From Paraspadella gotoi (taxonomy: Eukaryota > Chaetognatha): 64,000 nucleotides of DNA. Shown here one piece after another: positions 36,001 to 45,792 of this stretch (within the stretch, counting starts at the first letter, position 1; every line of letters begins with the position of its first letter). The stretch spans positions 10,423,607-10,487,606 of the forward strand of contig CM119268.1 of assembly GCA_051294375.1 (NCBI GenBank), read 5' to 3'. The translations under genes were made by a program, and so were the position numbers. Below the pieces are notes generated by a model, which was given only the letters and a program-made list of their open reading frames with translations, ran no database searches and was not told the DNA's origin.

Positions 36001-39000
36001 GTCTCCAAGACTCTCGATTACGACTTCATCGGGGCCGCCACTCGCGTCATCATCGGTGCTCACGTGGAACCAAAGCCAGACGTAACTTCCGGCCACGGAA
36101 GAGTCGGCGTCAAGTGTCCGCAGTTCTCCTTTGCCCGTCTTAGGGGCGCTGACGTCTATTTGGGTTAGAAATCCGGAGGTCGGGAATACTGAAGTAAAAC
36201 AAGAGCTATACTTATTCCTGTTTTTTTTTCTCTCTCTTTCAGGCGTAGAAATGTCGTCGACGGGCGAAGTTGCGTGCTTCGGCGAGAATCGCTACGAGGC
36301 TTATCTTAAATCGCTTTTCTCCACCGGGTTTCACCTTCCCAACAAATCCATCCTTCTCTGCATCGGAAGCTACAAAGTAAAGAAGGAGCTTCTCGAGACG
36401 ATTCAGGTGAAAAGCTTTTTTCATTCATCTCTATTTTGCGGCCACGCGTGATTGGGATAGTCACATTTCTTTCACACTAACAGGTGTTGGCCACTATGGG
36501 TTTCGAGCTTTTCGGCTCAATGGGCACCGCCGACTTCTACCAGAGCCACGGCATAACCATCGAGGGAGTCGACTGGATGTTGGAGGACGACGGAAAGTTG
36601 CAGCCCAAATCCTCGTCGCGTCAAGGGTCACCGGCGGACGTGAGCAACAACAATGGTAACGGAATCGCGAGTCGCAAGGGTCGAGTAAGAAGCATCGCCG
36701 ATTCTATTATGGAGCAGGCTTTCGACATGGTGGTTAACATCCCTTTCCGTATCAACGGACCTCGCAGAGCGTCCAGCGTCGTCGTCACTCACGGCTACAA
36801 GACTCGCCGCATGGCAATTGACCACTCTCTCCCACTCTTTACCGACCCCAAGTGCTTCAAACTTTTTGTCCAAGCTCTGCGGTACACTAAAGGAAATCCA
36901 CCCAAATTGAACGTAGATACCGACTGTATGTCGTCCCGCCGCATAATACGCCTCCCGGGCATCATCGACGTCCACGTTCACATGCGTGAACCCGGCGACG
37001 TCCACAAGGAAGATTTTCAATCCGGCACGGCGGCAGCGCTGGCCGGAGGAGTTACCGCCGTTCTGGCAATGCCCAACACCAAGCCCGCCGTTGTCGACGC
37101 TACTTCCTTCGCTCTGGCCAGCAAACTGGCCGCCGAGAATGCCCGTTGCGATTACGCCCTATACCTTGGTGCGGCGGTAGAAAATTCTGCGGCTACTCTC
37201 AAGCTAGCTGACTCAGCGGCCGGGCTCAAGATGTATCTGAACGACACTTTTACCACTCTAAAGCTGGAGTCCACCGCTGACTGGATTCCTCACTTTGAAA
37301 ACTGGCCAAAACATCTCCCTCTCTGCGTTCACGCGGAGGCCCATACCCTCGGAGCGGCGCTGTTCCTCGCTCACGCGCACAACCGGCCGTTGCACGTTTG
37401 TCACGTGGCCAGAAAAGAGGAGATCCTTCTCATCCGCGCCGCCAAGGAAAAGGGCATGATGGTCACGTGCGAAGTGGCCCCGCACCACCTTTTCCTCACT
37501 AAGGAGGAAGCCGACGAAAGGGGATTGGGTCAGTTTCTTATTCGATTGGGAATTCTTTTGATTATTAAAGAAAGGCAAATTATCACCATCTCGTAACTCG
37601 ATTCCCAGGCAAGAAATCCGAAGTCCGTCCCATGCTGCAGAGGGACGAAGATCGCGAAGCGTTGTGGAGCAATATGGACATCATTGACGTTTTTGCCACC
37701 GACCACGCCCCTCATACTGTCGAGGAGAAGAGCGGAGACAATCCCCCTCCGGGTTAGTAATTGAGGTCGAAAAATGTAAACTGTTCCGAGTATTTCGGAC
37801 TCTCAACCTTTCATTTTCACGAAAAGGTTTCCCCGGTCTGGAGACAATGGTGCCGCTGCTTCTCAACGCAGTCAACGAGGAACGTCTCACCGTCGACGAC
37901 CTCATTGCTCGTCTCCACACCAACCCCAAGAACATTTTTTCGTTACCGGACCAACTCGACACTTACGTCGAGATTGACATGGACGAGGAATGGGTCATTC
38001 CGGACAAAGGCTTTTCCAAAGGTTACCTGGATGTTTATTATAAAAGCCAGATGATTGTTTTATATAATTTCTTTTGTCGGTTGACTTCCATCCCGTTTCT
38101 CACCAGCTTCCTGGACGCCCTTCGCTGGCATGAAAGTTAAGGGAAAAGTGATCCGGACGATTCTTCGTGGGGAAGTTGCGTTTCTTGAGGGAGAAGTCCT
38201 CTCTGCTCCTGGAAAGGGAATCAACCTCCGTCAGATTCCCTACGTCAAGAATCGAAGTTCCAACGCGGTAAGAATTTAAAATTAAAATCGATCAGTGCAT
38301 ATAGGTAAATCTTATAAGCATATAAACTTCAATTATTCTTTTGAAAAGTTAAAATGCTTCAAATATTTTGACTAGGTCCCAGAGATTTCCATGACGACCG
38401 AAAACCTATCCCCGATAAAAACTTCGTCCGCCCTTAAGTCGCCAGGTCTTCTTAACGGAGAGACGCCGTCTCTTCGTTATGACTCAACCTTCGCCTCGGC
38501 ATCGCGCCGTCGGCAAAAGTCGGAATGCCTCGACATCAGGCCTTTGGGTAAGTCAGCCTTTTTTAGAAAGCTTTCCCCGTGTAGATGTTTTTAAACTTTG
38601 TATTTTGTATGTATGTAGGTGAAACCGCCTCTCCAATCATGAATCTGGAACAAGAAATCAATATTCTCCGTTCTCATCCATCGGCGCAACCGCCGCAACA
38701 GTCTTTCAAGATTCCCGGCATCACTGGTCACCACGTGATTTCTGTGGCCGAGTTTGGTCGCGATCAATTGCATTCGCTGTTCAATCTCGCGCACGACTTT
38801 CGATTGTCCATCAGGAAGGTACGATTTTACAACTGAGTGGCTTTGAACATGGAGCGTTATACACTGCGGCGCAAAAAAAAATTAGCCACTAGGTAGCATT
38901 AAATATACCACTATTTCTTTTTTAATTTTGAGAAAATATACATACAATTGAAACATTCTTTGAAATATTATACCACCTTCATTGATAGGGAAGCCAGGTA

Positions 39001-42000
39001 CTCTGGGAGTGAATAAACGAGACTGTGAGAGAGTCTTGATTGAAACCTTGCAGGACCTGCTATGTCATTATCTTGTAAGAGTAATGGAGGCCTTAAACCA
39101 CCAAAGCCTGTCCAAAGTCAGGGCAAGATAGCTTATTTATTAAATGAATGGATAATTTTTATATTGGTTGTACCAATTTCATAAAATTCAGCTCCTTGTA
39201 TTTTGATGCTAGTGCGGAGTACAATAAGTATTCCCCGATCTAATACTTAAGGGAGTGGTCTTTTCATAAATTGAAACATTCTTGAAATATTTACTACACT
39301 TCATTGATAGGGAAGCCAGGTACTCTGGGAGTGAATAAACGAGACTGTGAGAGAGTCTTGATTGAAACCTTGCAGGGACCTGCTATGTCATTATCTTGTA
39401 AGAGTGATGGAGGCCTTAAACCACCAAAGCCTGTCCAAAGTCAGGGGCAAGATAGCTTATTTATTAAATGAATGGATAATTTTTATATTGGTTGTACCAA
39501 TTACATAAAAAGTATAGCTCTTTTAAAGAGCTATCAATTGGTGCAAGAAAAATTTGAATTGGTTCAGGCAGTAGAATAAAACAAGACTTTAAAGTCAGTC
39601 TCAAAATGGAATTAGGAAAAGTGATTTCCAAAGGTTAGTATTGATGACATTTCTTTTTCTGACTGATGTTTACAATATAGATTTAACAAAATCATAATGG
39701 AATTAAATATATAAAAATATTTTTATAATTGTTGCCAAATATAGTATTTTAATAATAAATATTGAAAACAATCAATTTTTTTTTGTGTAAAAAAACTGTA
39801 TAAACGCTGATGAAGGCTTGCATCCAAAGCCGAAACATGTCCGTTTCTATGTGAAATTAAAAATTGTTGAAAAAATCAAAATCATTCTCTAATAAAATTA
39901 TCTCAAAATCAAAAAGTAATTTTATGATAAAAATACAAAATATCAATTCTAATATAATTGTGACAGTTTATATTAGTCTGCTTTAATACGAGATGCCATA
40001 AGGAAAAAACTTTGATGTGAGAAAGCTTTGAAAGTAACCTTGGGTAAGTTATCACTCGACTGCTTTTTTTTTTAAACGATTTTTGTTCTATATAGTTTCC
40101 TTATTATAATTTGATTTAGGTTGAAAATGGTTGACACCTATCCCTACAGATATTTGATGCTGAATTTGTTCAGCTAATTTCATATTATAACTATATTATA
40201 ATATGGAAAAGTCACTCTTCTTGATTAAAATTAATTTATTCTCGTCAGATGTTTTGTACCAATCGACTTTGACGTCCTATAAATTTACGGACGCTTTGAT
40301 CGATTTTAATGGGACCTGGACCCATCGTTTTATCTTTCAATAAGCTTTGTTTTATGTTTCTATATCTCTGTGAAATTCATCCATCCAATATAGTTTTTTC
40401 GATGTGAAAGAAGTGGCTACTTTTCTTTGCGCCGCAATTTTAAAAGTTGACCAATTGCATGCTGTTTTCATAAGTTCTTTTTCAAATTGAATTCAACTTA
40501 CTAGGCAACAGTAAAGGTAAGATTTTGCCTCTTTGCCCTTATCCGAGTTCGATCTTGCTTCGGTTGCTGATCAAAGAATGTCATAAAATTCTATTAATCA
40601 TAGTTGAATTTGGTTGATGGTATTTCCCTGATCTATATTTTCAATTCAAAATTGAGGGTACGGAAATGAAACATCGGTAGATTAAATTCAAGTGCTTTAT
40701 CCTTTACGTGATAAGTCTATAGTATAAGCTGTTTCATCACTCTTACGTATTTCTCAAATTTTTTATTGCTCTTTTCCAATTTTTCCCCCGTCTTTAGTCT
40801 CCCTGACCATTCTTTATTTTTCCTCCCAACTCTCCAGGACAAACCCATGGACCACGTCCTTCGTGGACGCGTGCTTGGCTCAGTTTTTTACGAAGCGTCG
40901 ACGCGTACGTCGGCGTCGTTCGCGGCGGCCATGCAGAGACTCGGCGGCAGCGTTGTCTCTATCGCCGACTGTCACTCTTCCGTCAAAAAGGGAGAGTCGC
41001 TCATCGATACGGGTCTGGTTTCTCCGGCCACCGGCTACATGCAAGACTGCTAGTTCATCTTAACTATTTTTATACTTTAGTTTTCATCTTTTTTACAGTC
41101 CAAATTATATCTCTTTACTCGGATATCGTGGTGCTTCGTCACCCCGAACCCGGCGCGGCTTCTTCAGCGGCGAAACATTCTTCGTGTCCCCTGATCAACG
41201 CCGGCGACGGAATCGGGGAACACCCGACTCAGGCTCTGCTCGATGTGTTTACCATCAGGTGACAATTGCGGGAAATTTAAGATATTGGTATCTCGAGTAA
41301 GAAAATATTGTAATGGAAATCATTTTTTATTACAGAGAAGAGATCGGAACAGTCAATGGGTTGACCATCACAATGGTGGGCGATCTTAAGGTAAGTAAAA
41401 CTCTTTCATGATTCCACGTTACTTAATACTTGGTTGTGATATTGAAGAGGAATGTCGGTGTTTTTGTTTTCATTAAAAAAAACCCTTTATCACAGCACGG
41501 TCGCACCGTTCACTCTTTGGCTAAGATGCTCGCTCTTTATCGGGTGAACCTCCGCTACGTCTCGCCGCAGGGTCTCGAGATGCCGACAGAAATCCGTGAC
41601 TTCGTCGCAGGAAGGGGAATTCATCAGGAGACGCGACCCACCCTCACGGATGCCATACCTGATTCGGATGTTATTTACATGACCAGGATTCAAAAGTAAG
41701 TGGTATTATTTGGCGTCTTTTCGGTGCTTGCGCGTTTTAATACATACTCTGTCATGCAATTTTCAATGAGTCAAAAAAATATTTTAGTGTTAATCATTTT
41801 TTTTCATAGCGCCTTTTTTTTTGGCAGAGAGCGTTTCTCTTCTCCGGAAGAGTACGACCGCGCCTGCGGCCACTTTTGCGTCACTCCTCAGCTCATGACT
41901 CGCGCCAAGCGAAAGATGATCGTGATGCATCCACTCCCTCGTCTTGAGGAGATCTCGCCGCAGTTCGACTCTGATCCGCGCGCCGCCTACTTCCGCCAAG

Positions 42001-42062
42001 CGCAGAACGGCATGTACGTCCGGATGGCGCTGCTGGCCGCCGTATTGGCGCGACACCATTAA
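30099..42062 (+). CDS. CAD: CAD: carbamoyl-phosphate synthetase II, dihydroorotase, aspartate transcarbamylase
   Basis: Thirty exons with consistent phases throughout sum to 2275 aa (human 2225). The single cytosolic protein carries out the first three steps of pyrimidine synthesis. Order: glutaminase (residues 1-380, catalytic FGICLGHQL and CQFHPEH), synthetase halves starting near 415 ([17 protein letters not shown]) and 960 ([16 protein letters not shown]), dihydroorotase from about 1510 ([35 protein letters not shown]: metal and carboxylysine sites present), then a Ser-rich linker, and transcarbamylase from about 1960 ([38 protein letters not shown]). The RRASS before the dihydroorotase corresponds to the human PKA site. 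The linker RRRQKS resembles a basophilic kinase site. Introns at 31811 and 38819 hold repeats. Confidence 0.98.
31900..32109 (+). repeat. SINE-like element, copy 1
   Basis: Body landmarks shared by all copies: ACTTCATTGATAGGGAAGCC, AGGTACTCTGGGAGTGAATA, GAGAGTCTTGATTGAAA, CTTGCAGGGACCTGCTATGT, GGAGGCCTTAAACCACCAAA, CTGTCCAAAGTCAGGGGCAA, and the A/T-rich tail GATAGCTTATTTATTAAATG...GGTTGTACCAATTTCATA. In the CAD intron 31811-32365. Confidence 0.85.
32110..32365 (+). repeat. SINE-like element, copy 2, abutting CAD exon 7
   Basis: Follows copy 1 directly and has a longer 5' part (GAGTGGTCTTTTCATACAAT, TGAAACATTCTTTGAAA) before the shared body. Its tail ends TTTCATAAAAAG, and the AG at 32364-32365 is the only acceptor that fits CAD exon 7. 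Confidence 0.85.
34540..34735 (-). repeat. Possible tRNA-derived SINE in a CAD intron
   Basis: A G/C-rich island in intron 34503-34795, unlike its A/T-rich neighbours. On the minus strand it has TGGTCTACGCG, which fits the Pol III A-box consensus, followed by TTAGAGAGTCTCGTGCTTCC and, about 45 bases on, GGAATCGCCC, a poor B-box match. A patch (CAGTGACCACCCCATGTCAC) also resembles part of the element at 768-1080. Tentative. Confidence 0.3.
38941..39183 (+). repeat. SINE-like element, copy 3
   Basis: Full-length copy with the 5' part ATACAATTGAAACATTCTTT and the standard body and tail. Nested in the family B element. Confidence 0.85.
39248..39512 (+). repeat. SINE-like element, copy 4
   Basis: Full-length copy, same strand as copy 3 and about 65 bases after it, starting GGGAGTGGTCTTTTCATAAA and ending TTACATAAAAAG. 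A perfect palindrome (ATAGCTCTTT-T-AAAGAGCTAT) follows at 39513-39533. Confidence 0.85.
39802..39846 (+). ncRNA. Hammerhead-ribozyme-like motif
   Basis: Helix I strand AAACG (39802-39806), core CTGATGA (39807-39813), one extra A, helix II GGCTT/AAGCC (39815-39819 and 39827-39831) around a 7-base loop, core GAAA (39832-39835), a minimal helix III (AC/GT with AT loop), the cleavage triplet GTC (39839-39841), and the closing helix I strand CGTTT (39842-39846), which pairs perfectly with AAACG. A minimal helix III is characteristic of the hammerheads known in Penelope-like retroelements. The extra A beside the core is irregular, so activity is not certain. Confidence 0.55.
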
Positions 42063-42198
42063 AGCGACCGGCGTGAATGAGGCGTTTGTCGCGAGGGGCG
42101 TTGGGGATTTGAATCTCTGATTTCGGTTTACCAACTTTTTTTTCGTGCTTATTGGCTACTAAAGAGAACTTTTATTACGTTTTCGAATGATTTACTTA

Positions 42199-43488
42199 GG
42201 GTAGTGCGGGGTAAATCGGAACACTGACACATTAAATTATATAAAAAAAATTTTGTATCAAAATTTTATAATTTTTTTTAGTGCATTAAATATTTCTCCA
42301 GCTTGACTTTCCATTATTAAAGTTACAGCATTCCGCTGCTTCTGCAGCAGCAATTTCAAAACTGCTAGTCAATTTTCGTCCTTGAGTAGTCGTTTTCAAG
42401 CTCCTGTCACCGTCATATTTGACGTAATATGATTATGGAATATTAATATATGATAGACGAAACTACTAATTTTTAATTATTGTATAGATTACTTCGAAAA
42501 AATATTTCATTTATTTTTTACATAGCTACAATTTAATTGGGGTAAAACGGAACACCTTTAAGGTAAGAGTTCTGTGCTACCTGATATGCTTTTTATAACC
42601 TAAGTATAGACTAAGTAATAATTATAGTTAGTCATATTTGTTAAATAATTTGGCGGAAAAATTTTTATACTATTCATATTACAGTAAAAAAATATATTTT
42701 TAGCAATAAAAAATATACAAAAAGTTCGAAATAGAATTTAACGCCTAAATAAGGTTAAAAAATTAGTTTGAGACAAAATTAAGATGAAATTAATATAAAA
42801 ATAATATAAAAATAAAATAAATAAGAATATTTGTAAAAGGAAATAAAAATAAAATGAAGTTTAAAAAGGTTAAAGAAAAAGGATAAATAAAAGAATAGAA
42901 AAAATAATATTTGAAATAAAAAAATAGGCCGAAAACCAATATTAATTGGAAAGGAAGATGGGGACGAAATGCAGGAATGGAAGGAAATTGAAAACTGTAT
43001 CAAAAATACTGTAAATAAAAAAATATATACAAATTTTGTATCTATTGTCATAGTTATTAAAATCATTTTAAGAACTTAAAAATATTACATTTTTGTTTAT
43101 ACATAAAACATTAATGAAAGGCTCTATCCACATAATAATAGTGTTTTAGTTATTATTTTTTGTAATATTTTAAAAAAAAGCTTGCAGGGACCTGCTATGT
43201 CATTATCTTGTAAGAGTGATGGAGGCCTTAAACCACCAAAGCATGTCCAAAGTCAGGGGCAAGAAAGCTTATTTATTAAATGAATGGATAATTTTTATAT
43301 TGGTTGTACCAATTTCATATAATATATTTAGTGTTCCGAATAAACCCCAAGAGAAAAACGACTGCATCAACCAGTAGCGGGGACACTTACCTAGATATAT
43401 CACCAGAAATTTTTTTTAAAAAAAATATATTTACTTAGCGAAAAATTTTATTACTTCCAAAAGTGTTCCGAATTACCCCGCACTACCG
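42199..43488. mobile_element. TA-flanked terminal-inverted-repeat element (family A, copy 1)
   Basis: Ends are GGGTAGTGCGGGGTAAATCG...GAACACT (left, 42199) and the inverse of CGGTAGTGCGGGGTAATTCG...GAACACT (right, ending 43488), with a TA on each side (42197-42198, 43489-43490). That fits a pogo or other Tc1/mariner-group element. No transposase frame remains in 1.29 kb. It fills most of the CAD to ADPRS spacer and holds SINE copy 5. Confidence 0.85.
43178..43319 (+). repeat. SINE-like element, copy 5 (5'-truncated)
   Basis: Starts abruptly at AGCTTGCAGGGACCTGCTAT and runs to the normal tail end TTTCATA. A 5' truncation with an intact 3' end is the mark of LINE-driven retrotransposition. Confidence 0.85.
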
Positions 43489-43897
43489 TACATAATTCCG
43501 ATTATTATTGTTACACGTTCAGAAGATTCCAGTTTTTTCGCATATATTTACATTTGTTGGTTTTTTTATACCAGTCAGATTTGATCTACGACCAGATCTT
43601 GTTATTTTTTTGGAAAAAAAATATTTTAAGCTGTGATAATTTTGGAATATAAACGCTTTTTTTTCAATTGCAATGAAATAAAAACTAACTCTTTACTAAA
43701 ACTTTACCATTGCTACTCAATCAATATTCTTTCATAAAGGAGGAAGAGCAGTTCGTCTCAGCATATTCCATCGACGATTGAGCCTTCCCTCGCGTTTATT
43801 TACGCCCCGGTCAATAATTATACAATTACAATTTTTTTTACGACCAGCGAAACGTGTTTTTTTTTCTCGCGTTGCGTTTAAATTAAATGACAGAACA

Positions 43898-45529
43898 ATG
43901 ATTTTTGGCGCAAGACTTATTTTAGATAGCTTTGTTTTCAGACATTTTTACTCCTCTTTAAACAAAAAGTACTGTATTTCTTCGGTGGTTAACGCAATGT
44001 TGTCATCATCCTCTAACTCCCTCATGACGGATCGCTTCCGCGGCTGTCTGATCGGCGCGCTCATCGGCGACTGCCTCGGCGCCAGATTCGAGTTCGATCC
44101 TGGCGTCGACGCTCGGGACGTCGTCTTGTTTCTCCGCGCCGTCGCCGATTCCCGGAAAAACACCTCTGCCTTAGCGGAGTCGGAAGCTGGGTGTTTGGTC
44201 CACAATAAAATGGTACAATGGGGACTTCGATCCACCTGCAGTTTTTATCCATTCTATTTTGAGTTAAAGGGGAATCAAAATTTTTAAGCTTTCGTGTTTA
44301 CGGACGAGAGAGATGATTTTTCTCTCCAACAGCCGCATCTTCCGCTTCCCTACACAGACGATACAGCGATGACAAGAAGCGTGGCAACGTCCCTTCTCTG
44401 CGTCGGAGGATATGACGCTGCAGATATGGCAGACCGATTCGTGGCGGAGTACCGCGCCGCACCGGATCGAGGCTATGGCGCCGCAGTGACGAAAGTCTTC
44501 GACGCCCTCGCCGAGGGGAAACGGGGAAGACACGTTTACCTGTAAGCGCGCCTTTTATTAATTTGTTTTGTGTTATTGATTGTATTGAGTTATTAAACCA
44601 AATTTGAAATGAGCAGGCCTGCGGCGCGTCAGTTCGATGGCTCCGGAAGTTACGGTAATGGAGGGGCGATGCGAGTCGCTCCGGTAGCTCTTTTTCAGTA
44701 TGCCAAGAAATGCCCCGTCGCTGCTCGTCTCACGGACACGACAGGGACGGATTTGGATGCCGAAACTAAATCCATCCTCACTTCCGATCTTCCCGACGAC
44801 ATCTGTCGGTTCTCAACGCGAATTACGCACACGAACGCTCTCGGCGTCGAAGGCGCCATGCTCCAATGCGTCGCCGTCAAGTTGGCGCTCGCTTTGGGCA
44901 TGCAGACCCAGTCGACGTCCGCACTTGACACTAACGCATTTCTCGACGATCTTGTTAATACCATGGAGAAGACAGAGAAACAATCCGATGAAAAGCCGCT
45001 GAGGAAGCGGTCCAGGGAAAGCAGCAGCGGAAGCGGTAGTGACGACGACGTAGATGATGAAGACTACATCGGAATTCAAAGGGGAGATTCTTCCGTCGAC
45101 CGACCATACGTAGATAAGCTTGGATGGATAAGAACTTTTCTTGAGGAGGGAAAGATCGCCAAAGCCCCCGGGGCTTTCGGACTAAAACCGGTCGTAAAGA
45201 AATTGGGCAATTACGTCTCTGCACAAGGATCCGTGCCGATGGCCATTTACTGCTTTTTGAGGGCGGCGAAGGAAGAAGGCAGAATGACCGAGGAGAAAGA
45301 AAAGACGAGTTCCGACTCTGTTCTCTCGATCGCCGATATGAACTGTTTTCAGCGCGCCGTCTGCTACGCCATTTGCAGCGGCGGCGATACCGACACTATT
45401 GCTTCCATGACCGGCGCCATAGCCGGGGCCTTTTGGGGCGTCGGCTCCCTACCCCAGGGTTGGGTCGACGCCTGCGAAGGAAGGGAAGAGGCGGAGCGAT
45501 TGGCCGACGGTTTAGCGCGCGTTCTCTGA
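43898..45529 (+). CDS. ADPRS: ADP-ribosylserine hydrolase ARH3
   Basis: Three exons (43898-44212, 44333-44541, 44617-45529) give about 478 aa against 363 in human. ARH3 removes ADP-ribose from serine and degrades poly(ADP-ribose) in nucleus and mitochondria. Family blocks: DRFRGCLIGALIGDCLGARFE, the metal site PYTDDTAMTRSVATSL, GSYGNGGAMRVAPVAL, SVPMAIYCFLRAA, and GGDTDTIASMTGAIAGAFWG. The two Asp clusters binding Mg are present. The extra length is an N-terminal extension of about 45 residues (possibly a mitochondrial presequence; a later ATG near 44023 is an alternative start) and an insertion with PLRKRSR then an Asp/Glu/Ser-rich run. The exon 1 donor (ATG|GTACAA) is my best fit, not proven. 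Confidence 0.92.
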
Positions 45530-45792
45530 CTTTTAGTTGTTCCAGTTTCATTTTAACGTTTGTTTCGTTATCGCATTTTTAAATTGCTTCTTTTACCTTC
45601 CAAGGCCTCCCTTTATCAAAATCGTCTTCGTCTGGGCGTCTCAGAGATGCCAGAGTCGAAAGCGGTTCTGAACGAAACAAATACAAAAAAAAACAAAAAC
45701 CCAAAAGGCCAGTGCTTCTTAACTCAATGGACATCCGATTGCTTCTTTAGGACTACATTCCCGCCACCGCGCTCTCCCACTTTTTTCTACTA

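Larger units (their letters stand above)
38862..40440. mobile_element. Tc1/mariner-like element without coding capacity (family B)
   Basis: Terminal inverted repeats: left TGCGGCGCAAAAAAAAATTA then GCCAC (from 38862), right GTGGCTACTTTTCTTTGCGC then CGCAA (to 40440). Both ends are flanked by TA, the target of this superfamily. The 1.58-kb interior holds two SINE copies and a hammerhead-like motif and no transposase frame. It inflates CAD intron 38819-40837 to 2 kb. Confidence 0.75.

Noticed and set aside
32366-36163. Repeated synthetase halves of CAD as a possible recent gene duplication
   Set aside because: The two halves are the ancient internal duplication of all carbamoyl-phosphate synthetases.
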